A stretch of DNA of 64,000 bases from Rhodanobacter sp. B04 (lineage in GTDB: Bacteria > Pseudomonadota > Gammaproteobacteria > Xanthomonadales > Rhodanobacteraceae). Where the stretch lies: positions 62,001 through 126,000 of the forward strand of contig NZ_MUNV01000011.1 of NCBI RefSeq assembly GCF_002001125.1, given 5' to 3'. The notes beneath the pieces are model-generated. The model had not been told where the DNA came from, did no database searches, and saw only the letters and a program-made list of their open reading frames with translations. A program made the position numbers and the translations under genes. Numbering within the stretch: position 1 is the stretch's first letter; each line of letters begins with the position of its first letter. Positions 1 to 8,806 of this stretch are shown in pieces.

Positions 1-1022
1 GCCGCGGCGCGCAGAACGGCGTGTTGTTCAGGGATGCCAGCGCGATCGAGGCCATGCGCGAGATCGATACGCTGGTTTTGGACAAGACCGGCACGCTGAC
101 GATCGGCAAGCCGGCATTGACCGAGCTGGTCAGCCTTGGCGACCTGCCGCGCGAGCGCTTGCTGGCATGGGCCGCTGCGCTGGAGCGGCCGAGCGAACAT
201 CCACTGGCGCGGGCAATCGTCACGGCAGCGGCAGCTGAGGGTGTGGCCGTGCCGGTGGCGACGGCTTTCCGTTCGCTGAGCGGCCGCGGTGTTCACGCGA
301 CCGTGGATGGCGGCGAAGTGGCGCTGGGCAATGCGAAGCTGATGGACGAGTTGCATGTCGCCATCGGCGACGACGCGACTGCCCGCGCCGAGGCATGGCG
401 CGAACGGGGTGCGACGGTGATGTTCCTTGCCGTCGGCGGAGCACTCGCCGCCGTGTTGGCGGTGGCCGACCGGATCAAGCCGGATACGCCGGCAGCGCTG
501 GAGTCGCTGCGCAAGGCTGGCCTGCACATCGTGATGCTGACGGGTGACAGCGCCACAACCGCGCAGGCGGTGGCACGCGAGCTGGGCATTGACGAGGTGC
601 ATGCCGACGTGTCGCCGGCCGGCAAGGCTGCGGTGGTGAATCGGCTCAAGGCCGCCGGCCACCGTGTTGCGATGGCCGGCGACGGCATCAACGACGCGCC
701 GGCGCTGGCCTCGGCCGACATCGGCATCGCGATGGGCCACGGCACCGACGTGGCGATGGAGAGTGCGCAGGTGACGCTGGTGAAGGGCGAGCTTGGCGCG
801 ATCGTGCGGGCGCGTGTGTTGTCGCAGGCGACCGTGCGCAACATCCGGCAGAACCTGTTCTTCGCCTTCGTCTACAACGCCGTCGGCGTGCCGCTGGCGG
901 CCGGTGCGCTATACCCGTGGCTCGGCATCACGCTGTCGCCGATGATCGCCGCGCTGGCGATGAGCCTGTCGTCGGTTTCGGTGGTGAGCAACGCGCTGCG
1001 GCTGCGGCAGGTACGGCTGTGA
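1..1022 (+). CDS. copA: Copper-translocating P-type ATPase, C-terminal part (5' end outside window)
   Basis: P1B-type ATPase that couples ATP hydrolysis to export of Cu(I) across the inner membrane. The reading frame is open to the left edge, so only the second half of the protein is present. Visible in order: the phosphorylation motif DKTGTLT (nt 81-101), the SEHPLA motif of the nucleotide-binding domain typical of heavy-metal ATPases, TGD in the actuator/hinge region, GDGINDAPAL in the P domain, and two C-terminal membrane helices. The last helices carry YN and MSLSS, the residues that mark the copper (P1B-1) subclass. The N-terminal metal-binding domains and CPC helix lie outside the window. 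Two very small membrane-protein genes follow on the same strand. A silver or other monovalent substrate cannot be excluded. Confidence 0.93.
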   Translation, partial: RGAQNGVLFRDASAIEAMREIDTLVLDKTGTLTIGKPALTELVSLGDLPRERLLAWAAALERPSEHPLARAIVTAAAAEGVAVPVATAFRSLSGRGVHATVDGGEVALGNAKLMDELHVAIGDDATARAEAWRERGATVMFLAVGGALAAVLAVADRIKPDTPAALESLRKAGLHIVMLTGDSATTAQAVARELGIDEVHADVSPAGKAAVVNRLKAAGHRVAMAGDGINDAPALASADIGIAMGHGTDVAMESAQVTLVKGELGAIVRARVLSQATVRNIRQNLFFAFVYNAVGVPLAAGALYPWLGITLSPMIAALAMSLSSVSVVSNALRLRQVRL

Positions 1023-1119
1023 CGACTGTCACCAGCGATCGCTGACGACTGCGCCTGTCGCCAGCCGGGCGATCTGCCGATCATTTCTCCCGCACCACGA
1101 CGGTGCGCGGAGAACCGAC

Positions 1120-1239
1120 ATGAAGGCCTTCATCAAGTACCCGGTCCTGGACAAGTGCCTCGCACTGTTGGTCGCGCTGGCGGCAACGGCGATGGTGGTG
1201 TTCGCGCTTTGCCACGCCAGCATTGCACTGCCGGTCTGA
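1120..1239 (+). CDS. Small 39-residue membrane protein, function unknown
   Basis: An ATG-started reading frame of 39 codons, about 100 bp downstream of the copper ATPase and preceded by a GGAG Shine-Dalgarno sequence 7 bases upstream of the start. The product starts with MKAFIKYPVLDK and then has a single hydrophobic stretch (residues about 13-38) long enough for one membrane helix. It contains two cysteines and one histidine. No family is recognised. It could be a small accessory protein of the copper exporter or an unrelated membrane peptide. The ribosome binding site and the hydrophobic profile are the only support. Confidence 0.5.
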   Translation: MKAFIKYPVLDKCLALLVALAATAMVVFALCHASIALPV

Positions 1240-1320
1240 GCGTCTCGACAGCGTCGCCATCTTTCCATCCTTCTTCGTCATCGACACCGGCCTGCATCGG
1301 GCCTGGTACGGGAGATCACC

Positions 1321-1485
1321 ATGAACGTCATCAACGACACCCGCAGCACCCTGGAAAAGCATATGCCGCTGCTGCTTGGTTTGCTGGTAGCCCTGCTGGC
1401 CGGCAAGGCGCTCAAGAAAATGTTCTGGACGGTGTTCGGCATGTACATGGCGCTGCATTACAGCGGCATCCATCCGTTCGGTTGA
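1321..1485 (+). CDS. Small 54-residue membrane protein, function unknown
   Basis: An ATG-started frame of 54 codons with a GGAG ribosome binding site ending 6 bases before the start. The product has a charged N-terminus (MNVINDTRSTLEKH), a leucine-rich membrane segment at about residues 15-28, a KALKK basic stretch and a second hydrophobic patch ending HYSGIHPFG. It looks like a one- or two-pass inner-membrane miniprotein. It lies between the copper ATPase and folC with another small membrane ORF just upstream, so the two may be co-transcribed. No homologous family is recognised. Confidence 0.55.
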   Translation: MNVINDTRSTLEKHMPLLLGLLVALLAGKALKKMFWTVFGMYMALHYSGIHPFG

Positions 1486-1573
1486 TGTGATGCTTTAGAC
1501 TTTGCGCATGTACATCCATGCGATGCGCCGGTAGCGCTGGGTGCCGATCCACCCCCAGGCACAAAGTCACTGC

Positions 1574-2854
1574 ATGACCCGAACTCTCGCCGAATGGCTG
1601 GCTTATCAGGAACACACCAACGTGCACGGCATCGAGCTGGGACTCGATCGCGTGCATGAGGTATGGCAACGGATGGATGCGCCCGCGCCGGCACGACGCG
1701 TGATCACGGTCGGCGGCACCAATGGCAAGGGTTCCACCGTGGCCATGCTCGAGGCCATGCTGAAGGCGGCAGCCCTGCGCGTGGGCAGCTTCACCTCGCC
1801 ACATCTGCGGGATTACAACGAACGGGTGCGCATCGACGCCGCGAATGTCGACGACGCCAGCCTGATCGCCTCGTTCGAACGGATCGAGGCGGCGCGTGGC
1901 GGCACGCCGCTGACCTATTTCGAGTTCGGTACGCTGGCCGCGCTGGATCTGTTCGCCCGCGCCGACCTCGATGTGGCGGTGCTGGAAGTGGGCCTGGGCG
2001 GTCGGCTGGACGCGGTGAACATCGTCGACGCAGACGTCGCGATCATCACCACGGTGGATCTGGACCACATGGATTGGCTCGGGCCGGATCGCGACAGCAT
2101 CGGTCGCGAGAAGGCCGGCATTGCCCGCGCCGGGCGGCCGGTCATTGTCGGCGAGCTCGATCCGCCAGCCGGCTTGCTGGATGCGTTGGCCGCACGTAAG
2201 GCACGGGTCGAGCGTGCCGGCCTCGATTTTCTGGTCGAGCGTCATACCGACGGCTGGCGCTGGCTCCATCGCGATGGCAGCGCGATGGAGCTGCCCGATC
2301 CAGCGCTGGCTGCGCCGGTGCAGTTCGCCAACGCCGCGGCGGCGATTGCCGCGTTGCATGCGCTATGGGCCGGCGACGCGTCGTTTGCGCCCAAGGATGT
2401 CTTTGCCGCAGTCAGCGCCGGCTTGCATGAAGTACGGGTGCCGGCGCGCTTGCAGTCGCTTGGCGGCGACCCAGTGCTGGTCGTGGACGTGGGTCACAAT
2501 CCGCAGGCGGCGCGTGCGCTGGCCGAGTGGCTGGATGCGCGGCCGGCTGTTCGCGTGCACGCGGTATACGGTGCGCTGGCGGACAAGGACGTGTCCGGCG
2601 TGATCGGCGCGCTGGGTACGCGCATCGCTTGCTGGCATCTCGCCGGGCTGGATCACGTCACGCCACGCGGCCTGGCTGTGACGGCGCTGGCCGGGACGCT
2701 CCGGCAAACCTTGCCGCAGGCGGCATTCGATAGCCATGGCGACGTGGCCAGCGCCTTGGCAGCTGCGCATGCAGCAGCGCAGCCTGGCGAACTCATCCTG
2801 GCATTCGGCTCCTTTTTCGTGGCCAGTGCTGTGCTTGCGGAAGCGGCCGCCTGA
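1574..2854 (+). CDS. folC: Bifunctional dihydrofolate synthase / folylpolyglutamate synthase
   Basis: Cytoplasmic Mur-ligase-family enzyme that adds L-glutamate to dihydropteroate, and further glutamates to tetrahydrofolate, using ATP. The 426-residue product has the P-loop GGTNGKGS at residues 47-54, the TSPHL block that follows it, and the EVGLGGRLDAVN and HMDWLG (central ligase) motifs. The C-terminal domain carries VDVGHNPQAA. The ATG at 1574 is preferred over a GTG 33 bases upstream because family proteins begin MTRTLAEWL. It is the first gene of the conserved gammaproteobacterial cluster folC-SPOR-cvpA-purF. Folate one-carbon units feed the purine pathway that purF starts. Confidence 0.93.
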   Translation: MTRTLAEWLAYQEHTNVHGIELGLDRVHEVWQRMDAPAPARRVITVGGTNGKGSTVAMLEAMLKAAALRVGSFTSPHLRDYNERVRIDAANVDDASLIASFERIEAARGGTPLTYFEFGTLAALDLFARADLDVAVLEVGLGGRLDAVNIVDADVAIITTVDLDHMDWLGPDRDSIGREKAGIARAGRPVIVGELDPPAGLLDALAARKARVERAGLDFLVERHTDGWRWLHRDGSAMELPDPALAAPVQFANAAAAIAALHALWAGDASFAPKDVFAAVSAGLHEVRVPARLQSLGGDPVLVVDVGHNPQAARALAEWLDARPAVRVHAVYGALADKDVSGVIGALGTRIACWHLAGLDHVTPRGLAVTALAGTLRQTLPQAAFDSHGDVASALAAAHAAAQPGELILAFGSFFVASAVLAEAAA

Positions 2855-2907
2855 ACGCAGAAACCCGGTCGCGCGAGTGGTCAGCCATGGCGCCTGGCGC
2901 AGACAGG

Positions 2908-2913
2908 TATAAT
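2908..2913 (+). promoter_or_regulatory. Candidate -10 element upstream of the SPOR gene
   Basis: A perfect TATAAT lies between the folC stop and the TTG start at 2955. No good -35 hexamer is seen 16-18 bases upstream, so the promoter assignment is tentative. It would give the SPOR-cvpA-purF genes a promoter independent of folC. Confidence 0.4.
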
Positions 2914-2954
2914 CACCTCGTTACGCGCCATGTTTGCCGCCTCGGAGTGAAGTC

Positions 2955-3983
2955 TTGAATACACGCCTGCTGGGTGCTGCCGTCCTGATTGGCTTGGCGG
3001 TTCTGTTTGTGCCGATGTTCTTTTCCGGCAAGCCGCCGGCCGCCGGTGGCGACCAGTCGGTGAGCCTGGCGATTCCGCCGGCACCGGATCGCGACCTGCA
3101 AACCAAGACCATGAGCCTGAACCCGAATGCGCCGGCAGCCACATCGAGTGCAGTGGCTCCTTCGGGCGCCGCACCCGCAATTGCGTCGGCAGCCACTTCG
3201 GTGGCGCCGGCTGCGGGCGACCGGCTGGCGACGGTGAACATCGGCTCCACCCGTCCGCGTGACGTGGAAACCGATCCCGCTGCCGGCAAGGCGCCGACGC
3301 CGACGACGGTGACCACGGGTAGCGGTGCCTCGCCGAGCCAGCCGGTCATTCCGATGCAGACCAGGCAGGCGGCGAGTGTGCCGGCAAGCCGGCCGCAGCC
3401 GGTAGCCGCGGCTGCCCAGCCGCCGGCGGCTGCCCCGGAAACTCCTGCGGTGCTCGGACGCGGCAATTACCGCTTGAACCTCAGTGCGTATGCCAGCGCA
3501 GCCAGCGTCGCGAGCCTGGAGCGCCGCGTGCGCGCGCTGGGTTATCCGGTAAGCAGCCACCCCATCACCCAGGCCGGCCAGCCACGCACCCTGGTGATGG
3601 CCGGACCGTTCGATACGCGCGCTGCCGCCGAGGCGGCACGGTTGAAAGTCATCCAGTCGATTCCCGGCGTGCCGGCACGGCTGGAGCAGGACGCCAGCCA
3701 TGAAGACGCTGCCGCAGCAAACCCGGTGTCGCCCGCGACATCGAGGGCAGGGGGCTGGGCGGTGCAACTGGCCGCGATGAGCAACCAGGCCGACGCGAAT
3801 GCATTGCGCGACAAATTGCGTGCGAACGGTTTCGATGGCTTCGTGGATACCGTGCAGGCCGGCGGCAAGCAGCTGTGGCGCGTGCGCGCCGGCCCGCAGA
3901 CGCAACGCGCCGATGCATTGCGCCTGCGCGAGCAGATCAAGGCCAAGCTGGGCACCGATGGCAACGTCGTCCCGGTGCCCTGA
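2955..3983 (+). CDS. dedD: SPOR-domain membrane protein (DedD-like)
   Basis: Inner-membrane protein with periplasmic peptidoglycan-binding SPOR domains; family members localise to the division septum by binding denuded glycan strands. The 342-residue product starts MNTRLLGAAVLIGLAVLFVP, an N-terminal anchor (about residues 5-20), followed by a long Ala/Pro-rich linker. Two SPOR repeats are seen rather than the usual one: about residues 165-245 (starting YRLNLSAYAS) and 255-342 (starting GWAVQLAAMS). The start is a TTG, chosen because a GGAG sequence sits 8 bases upstream and because the anchor begins there. Position between folC and cvpA matches dedD of enterobacteria. Confidence 0.85.
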   Translation: MNTRLLGAAVLIGLAVLFVPMFFSGKPPAAGGDQSVSLAIPPAPDRDLQTKTMSLNPNAPAATSSAVAPSGAAPAIASAATSVAPAAGDRLATVNIGSTRPRDVETDPAAGKAPTPTTVTTGSGASPSQPVIPMQTRQAASVPASRPQPVAAAAQPPAAAPETPAVLGRGNYRLNLSAYASAASVASLERRVRALGYPVSSHPITQAGQPRTLVMAGPFDTRAAAEAARLKVIQSIPGVPARLEQDASHEDAAAANPVSPATSRAGGWAVQLAAMSNQADANALRDKLRANGFDGFVDTVQAGGKQLWRVRAGPQTQRADALRLREQIKAKLGTDGNVVPVP

Positions 3984-4022
3984 GCATGCACGCAACAGCA
4001 CACGGGTCGGGCAGGTGAGCGG

Positions 4023-4649
4023 ATGAACTGGACCGATTACATCATCATCGGCGTGCTTGCCTTGTCGGTCCTGATCGGATTGTGGCGTGGCCTGGTGTCC
4101 GAGGTGCTGGCGCTGGCGATCTGGATCGCGGCGTTCTGGGTGGCCTGGACATTCGGCCCGGCGGTGGCGGCGCATTTCGACCACATCATCGAGCTGCCGT
4201 CGGCGCGGATCATCGTCGGCTACGGCCTCTGTTTCGTGGCCGTGCTGATACTCGGCGCGCTGCTGCGTTTCGTGATCCACAAGCTGATCGAAACCACCGG
4301 CTTGTCCGGAACCGATCGCCTGCTCGGCATGCTGTTCGGCTTTGCGCGTGGCGTGCTGCTGGTGAGCCTGCTGGTGTTCCTGGTCGGCTTCACCGCATTC
4401 ACGCGCGACCCGTGGTGGCAGCAATCGGTCCTGTTGCCGCAGTTCCAGCGTGTGGCAGCGTGGCTGGAGCAACGGGTGCCACCCAGCGTGGCCGGGCATC
4501 TGCACCCGTCGGCCGTACTCGATCACCTGCCCAGCTTGCCAGCCGCGCTGTCGAACCCCATATCCGGTGCGATGCCGGCTCCGGCGGCGACGAACACGCT
4601 TGCACCGGCGGCTGCCGCCAGCGCAGCCGGCCACCCCAAGAATCCTTGA
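4023..4649 (+). CDS. cvpA: CvpA family membrane protein
   Basis: Integral inner-membrane protein of the CvpA family, first described as needed for colicin V production; in other gammaproteobacteria it affects envelope stress and bile tolerance, and its molecular activity is unsettled. The 208-residue product has four hydrophobic segments at about residues 5-25, 30-50, 65-85 and 100-125, then a soluble proline/alanine-rich C-terminal tail. It starts MNWTDYIIIGVLALSVLIG, typical of the family. It lies 39 bp after the SPOR gene and 29 bp before purF, the standard order, so it is almost certainly co-transcribed with purF. Confidence 0.9.
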   Translation: MNWTDYIIIGVLALSVLIGLWRGLVSEVLALAIWIAAFWVAWTFGPAVAAHFDHIIELPSARIIVGYGLCFVAVLILGALLRFVIHKLIETTGLSGTDRLLGMLFGFARGVLLVSLLVFLVGFTAFTRDPWWQQSVLLPQFQRVAAWLEQRVPPSVAGHLHPSAVLDHLPSLPAALSNPISGAMPAPAATNTLAPAAAASAAGHPKNP

Positions 4650-4678
4650 ACGCGACTTCCTGAAGCAGGCAACACACC

Positions 4679-6154
4679 ATGTGCGGAATCATCGGCATTG
4701 TCGGTACCACCGAAGTGGCATCGGCGCTTTATGACGGACTGACGGTGCTGCAGCACCGCGGTCAGGACGCCGCCGGCATCGCCACGGTGGACGGTTCGCG
4801 ACTACGCCTGCACAAGGGCAACGGGCTGGTGCGCGACGTGTTCGGCCAGGCGGCGATGAGTGGCCTGCGCGGGCGCATCGGCATCGGCCACTGCCGTTAT
4901 CCCACCGCCGGTTCCGAAGGCTCGGCCGAAGCTCAGCCGTTCTACGTCAACTCGCCTTACGGCATCGCGTTCGCGCACAACGGCAACCTGGTGAACACCG
5001 ACGTTTTGCGCCGCGAGATGTTCGAGGACGACCGCCGCCACATCAACACCGAGTCCGATTCCGAAGTGCTGCTCAACGTGCTGGCGCACGAACTGCAGAT
5101 CCAGGACCGGATGGAGCTGACGCCTGACCATATCTTCAAGGCCGTGGCCGGCGTGCACGCGCGCGCCAGCGGCGGCTACGCCTGCGTGGCGCTGGTACTC
5201 GGCTACGGCCTGGTCGCGTTCCGCGATCCGCATGGCATCCGCCCGCTGGTGCTGGGCGAGCGGGTCACCGCGGAAGGCCGCGAATATGCGGTGGCCTCGG
5301 AGTCGGTCGCGTTCGACGTGCTCGGCTTCAAGCGCATCCGCGACATCATGCCGGGCGAGGCGGTGATCATCACCGACCAGGGTCAACTGCACAGCCGCCG
5401 CTGCGCCGAGGGCGTGGCACATACACCGTGCATCTTCGAATACGTCTATCTGGCGCGGCCCGACTCGATGATGGAGGACGTGTCGGTGTACAAGGCGCGC
5501 CTGCGCATGGGCGAGAAGCTGGCCGAGAAGATCCTGCGCGAGCGGCCCGACCATGGCATCGACGCGGTGATCCCGATTCCCGACACCGCGCGTACCGCGG
5601 CCAGCGCGCTGGCCGAGGCGCTCGGCGTGCCGTTCCGCGAGGGCTTCGTCAAGAACCGCTACATCGGCCGCACCTTCATCATGCCGGGGCAGGGCGAGCG
5701 GGTGAAGTCGGTGCGCCGCAAGCTCAATCCGGTCGAGCTGGAGTTCCGCAAGAAGAACGTGCTGTTGGTGGACGACTCGATCGTGCGTGGCACCACTTCG
5801 AAGCAGATCATCCAGATGGCTCGCGATGCCGGTGCGAAGAATGTCTATTTCGCCTCGGCCGCGCCGCCGGTGCGCTACCCGAACGTCTATGGCATCGACA
5901 TGCCGTCGGCCTCGGAGCTGGTCGCCGCCGGCCATACCGAGCAGGAAGTGGAGACGATGCTCGGCGCCGACTGGCTGATCTACCAGGATCTCAAGGACCT
6001 GATCTGGGCCGTGCAGGACGGCAACGAGGAATTGAAGCAGTTCGACACCTCGTGCTTCTCCGGCGAATACGTCACCGGCCTCGACCAGCGCTATCTGGAG
6101 CAGATCCAGATGCTGCGCTCGGACGATGCCAAGGCTGCCCGTCGTAGTGTGTAA
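4679..6154 (+). CDS. purF: Amidophosphoribosyltransferase
   Basis: First committed enzyme of purine synthesis: PRPP plus glutamine gives 5-phosphoribosylamine. The 491-residue product begins MCGIIGIVG, so Cys2 is exposed as the N-terminal nucleophile of the Ntn glutaminase domain after methionine removal; no propeptide is seen. Other glutaminase motifs are [21 protein letters not shown] and the AHNGNLVN oxyanion loop. The phosphoribosyltransferase domain has the PRPP loop [13 protein letters not shown] at residues about 361-373. No CxxC cluster motif expected of the iron-sulfur class is seen. It closes the folC-dedD-cvpA-purF unit and is followed by a REP-like palindrome. Confidence 0.97.
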   Translation: MCGIIGIVGTTEVASALYDGLTVLQHRGQDAAGIATVDGSRLRLHKGNGLVRDVFGQAAMSGLRGRIGIGHCRYPTAGSEGSAEAQPFYVNSPYGIAFAHNGNLVNTDVLRREMFEDDRRHINTESDSEVLLNVLAHELQIQDRMELTPDHIFKAVAGVHARASGGYACVALVLGYGLVAFRDPHGIRPLVLGERVTAEGREYAVASESVAFDVLGFKRIRDIMPGEAVIITDQGQLHSRRCAEGVAHTPCIFEYVYLARPDSMMEDVSVYKARLRMGEKLAEKILRERPDHGIDAVIPIPDTARTAASALAEALGVPFREGFVKNRYIGRTFIMPGQGERVKSVRRKLNPVELEFRKKNVLLVDDSIVRGTTSKQIIQMARDAGAKNVYFASAAPPVRYPNVYGIDMPSASELVAAGHTEQEVETMLGADWLIYQDLKDLIWAVQDGNEELKQFDTSCFSGEYVTGLDQRYLEQIQMLRSDDAKAARRSV

Positions 6155-6169
6155 TCGCGAGCGCCCCGA

Positions 6170-6234
6170 GTAGGGGCCCGCCCTGTGGGCGATGCTTCAG
6201 ACCGCAAAGCATCGCCCACAAGGTGGGCTCCTGC
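6170..6234. repeat. REP-like inverted repeat pair
   Basis: Two 28-base arms (6170-6197 and 6207-6234) are near-perfect reverse complements around a 9-base spacer. Each arm contains the block TGTGGGCGATGCTT preceded by a variant of GTAGG-GCCC. This is the layout of the repetitive extragenic palindromes scattered through Xanthomonadales and Pseudomonas genomes. It lies between purF and the next gene and could form a stable hairpin at the end of the purF transcript. No transposase is nearby. Confidence 0.7.
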
Positions 6235-6243
6235 AGAAACGCC

Positions 6244-7065
6244 ATGACCGATCTCCACGCTGCCGCCAAGCGCTGCCTCGACGCCACCGATCCGGCCGAA
6301 AAACTGCGCCTGACCCACGAAGCCTGGCAGGCGCTTCTCGCAGGCGAGCTGCGTGCCGATCCGGCCTCGCCATCGCCTGAACCGATCGGCGCACCGGGTC
6401 GCCCTGCGAAACCGCAACTGGTCAATGCGCGCCAGGTGCCGCAGCGCGGACTCGGCAGCGCCGAGGGGCGTGCTGCCCTGGTGCACGCGGTGGCGCATAT
6501 CGAATTCAATGCGATCAACCTGGCGTGGGACGCGGTCTACCGCTACCGCGGCAAGCCGGAGGCGTACTACCGCGACTGGGCCAGCTGCGCCAACGACGAG
6601 GCACGCCACTTCGCGATGCTGTCCGGGCGGCTGGCCGAACTGGGGCATGCCTACGGCGACTTCGACGCGCACGACGGCCTGTGGGCGATGGCCGAGAAAA
6701 CCGCCGACAACGACACCGCACGCATGGCGCTGGTGCCGCGCGTGCTGGAGGCGCGCGGGCTGGATGTCACGCCTGGCATGATCGAGCGCCTGCGCCATCT
6801 TGGCGATACCGCCACGGTGGCGATTCTCGAAGTGATCCTGCGTGAGGAGGTCGCTCATGTCGCCGCCGGCACCCGCTGGTATCACCACTGCTGCGGGCGT
6901 GACGGCGTCGATCCGGTCGACACGTTCTTCGAATTGCTGCGCGACTACATGGGCGTCAGCCTGCGTGGCCCGTTCAACCTGACGGCCCGACGCGAGGCAG
7001 GCTTTGTCGAAGAGGAGCTTGACCGGCTCACGGCGCTGGCATTGGAAAGCCGCGCAGCCCTGTAA
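6244..7065 (+). CDS. DUF455 family ferritin-like protein
   Basis: Soluble protein of the DUF455 family, which adopts a ferritin-like four-helix bundle; the reaction is not established. The 273-residue product has metal-ligand-like motifs in helices: [12 protein letters not shown], the block around [13 protein letters not shown], and the [14 protein letters not shown] segment with a following HHCC. These Glu/His residues fit a di-iron or other dinuclear site, as inferred from the fold. The ATG at 6244 is used because the in-frame GTG at 6223 lies inside the palindromic repeat. It lies between purF and a convergent tRNA gene and appears to be transcribed alone. Confidence 0.85.
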   Translation: MTDLHAAAKRCLDATDPAEKLRLTHEAWQALLAGELRADPASPSPEPIGAPGRPAKPQLVNARQVPQRGLGSAEGRAALVHAVAHIEFNAINLAWDAVYRYRGKPEAYYRDWASCANDEARHFAMLSGRLAELGHAYGDFDAHDGLWAMAEKTADNDTARMALVPRVLEARGLDVTPGMIERLRHLGDTATVAILEVILREEVAHVAAGTRWYHHCCGRDGVDPVDTFFELLRDYMGVSLRGPFNLTARREAGFVEEELDRLTALALESRAAL

Positions 7066-7082
7066 GGGGCATCTGCAGGCAC

Positions 7083-7105
7083 AAAAAAACCGGCGCAAGG
7101 CCGGC
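7083..7105 (-). terminator. Rho-independent terminator of the tRNA-Pro gene
   Basis: Read on the minus strand, a CCGGC/GCCGG stem with a 5-base loop is followed directly by seven T residues. It begins 16 bases downstream of the tRNA 3' end. On the plus strand the same hairpin has only a weak T tract, so it may also slow readthrough from the convergent DUF455 gene. Confidence 0.8.
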
Positions 7106-7120
7106 TTCTTCATCGAATTT

Positions 7121-7197
<77 letters not shown>

Positions 7198-7210
7198 TGG
7201 GAAGCCGCGT

Positions 7211-7239
7211 ATCTTAATCGTCGGGCGGGGGCTTGGCAA
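7211..7239 (-). promoter_or_regulatory. Sigma-70-type promoter of tRNA-Pro
   Basis: On the minus strand TTGCCA (7234-7239) and TAAGAT (7211-7216) are separated by exactly 17 bases, and the -10 ends 14 bases before the tRNA. This fits a strong stable-RNA promoter. Confidence 0.65.
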
Positions 7240-7364
7240 CTGGTTCGATGCATTTTGTTGTCGCGCCGCCTGCGGGAGGCGCATGGCGTTCTGCTAATCT
7301 TGACGGCTGCCGTCGCGCGGTCAGCGGTCAGACGGAATGTTCCCCATTGTCAGTAGAGGATTCC

Positions 7365-8750
7365 ATGGCGCTTACCCCGGCCCGCACCATGCCCGGCGTG
7401 CTCGAGCTGCTGCCGCTCGACCAGATCGCGTTCCAGCGCATGCTCGACGTGATCCGCCGCAATTACGAGCGCTTCGGCTTCCTGCCGATCGAGACGCCGG
7501 TGATCGAATATTCCGACGTGCTGCTGACCAAGACCGGCGGCGAGACCGAGCGGCAGGTGTATTTCGTGCAGTCGACCGGCGCACTGAGCGCCGCCAGGGA
7601 CGACGAAGGCATGCCCGAGCTGGCGCTGCGCTTCGACCTCACCGTGCCGCTGGCGCGCTATGTGGCCGAACACGAGCGCGACCTGAGCTTCCCGTTCCGC
7701 CGCTACCAGATGCAGAAGGTGTATCGCGGCGAGCGTGCCCAGCGCGGTCGTTTCCGCGAGTTCTACCAGTGCGACATCGACGTGATCGGCAAGGATGCGC
7801 TGTCGGTGCGTTACGACGCCGAGATTCCGGCGGTGATCTACAGCGTGTTCCGCGAACTGAACATCGGCGCGTTCACCATCCAGCTCAACAACCGCAAGCT
7901 GATGCGCGGCTATTTCGAGAGCCTCGGCATCGTCGACGGCGAGCAGCAGATGCTGGTGCTGCGCGAAGTGGACAAGCTGGACAAGCGCGGCGCCGATTAC
8001 GTGCGCGACACGCTGACCGGCGAGACGTTCGGCCTGAGTGCCGAGGTGGCGCAGAAGATCCTCGCCTTCGTGCAGGTGCGCTCGACCTCGCTGCAGGATG
8101 CGTGCGACAAGCTCGATGCGCTGGGCGCCGGCCCGGAGGCGATGGAGCAGGGCCGCCACGAGCTGAAGGAAGTGCTTGGCCTGATCCATGCGTTCGGCGT
8201 GCCGGAAACGCACTACGCGCTGAACCTGTCGATTGCGCGTGGCCTCGACTATTACACCGGCACGGTCTACGAGACGACCTTGAACGATCATCCGCAGATC
8301 GGCTCGATCTGCTCCGGTGGCCGCTACGAGAACCTGGCCAGCCAGTACACCAAGTCGCAGCTGCCCGGCGTCGGCATCTCGATCGGCCTCACCCGCCTGT
8401 ACTGGCAGCTGCGCGATGCCGGCCTGATCAATACCGCGACCAGCACGGTCGATGTGCTGGTGACCCAGATGGACGCGGCACAGCTGCCGGCCTATCTCGC
8501 GCTGGCCGGCGAGCTGCGCGGCGCCGGCATCGCCACCGAAGTGGTGCTGGAGGGCGGCAAGCTGGGCAAGCAGTTCAAGTACGCCGACCGCGCCGGCATC
8601 CGTTTCGTGATCGTGCTGGGCGAAGAGGAGATCGCCAAGGGTGTGGTGACGGTCAAGGATTTGCGCCGCGAAGATCAGTTCGAGGTCGCGCGCAGCGAGT
8701 TGATCAAGACGCTGCGGGTGGAGCTGGAACAGGCAGCGGCGATGGGCTGA
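7365..8750 (+). CDS. hisS: Histidyl-tRNA synthetase
   Basis: Class II aminoacyl-tRNA synthetase that charges tRNA-His. The 461-residue product has class II motif 1 in the N-terminal third, motif 2 around [21 protein letters not shown], the histidine-specific block [14 protein letters not shown], and motif 3 near the [11 protein letters not shown] segment. The C-terminal anticodon-binding domain (about residues 365-461) carries [21 protein letters not shown]. The ATG at 7365 is chosen because AGAGGA lies 5 bases upstream and family proteins begin close to this point; longer in-frame upstream sequence overlaps the tRNA promoter region. Confidence 0.96.
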   Translation: MALTPARTMPGVLELLPLDQIAFQRMLDVIRRNYERFGFLPIETPVIEYSDVLLTKTGGETERQVYFVQSTGALSAARDDEGMPELALRFDLTVPLARYVAEHERDLSFPFRRYQMQKVYRGERAQRGRFREFYQCDIDVIGKDALSVRYDAEIPAVIYSVFRELNIGAFTIQLNNRKLMRGYFESLGIVDGEQQMLVLREVDKLDKRGADYVRDTLTGETFGLSAEVAQKILAFVQVRSTSLQDACDKLDALGAGPEAMEQGRHELKEVLGLIHAFGVPETHYALNLSIARGLDYYTGTVYETTLNDHPQIGSICSGGRYENLASQYTKSQLPGVGISIGLTRLYWQLRDAGLINTATSTVDVLVTQMDAAQLPAYLALAGELRGAGIATEVVLEGGKLGKQFKYADRAGIRFVIVLGEEEIAKGVVTVKDLRREDQFEVARSELIKTLRVELEQAAAMG

Positions 8751-8806
8751 AAACATGCGGCTCGGTGATCAGGGACTCCACGACGTAATTCTTCAGTGAG
8801 GCAGCA

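Noticed and set aside
1155-1490. 111-codon plus-strand frame over the two small membrane-protein genes
   Set aside because: Its translation is Pro/Arg/His-rich with no domain and no ribosome binding site, while the two smaller frames have both a binding site and hydrophobic segments.
2913-4634. 573-codon minus-strand frame opposite the SPOR gene and cvpA
   Set aside because: Low-complexity Arg/His/Gln translation with no start signal, opposite two recognised genes.
6223-6243. GTG at 6223 as start of the DUF455 gene
   Set aside because: It lies in the right arm of the REP-like palindrome and lacks a ribosome binding site.
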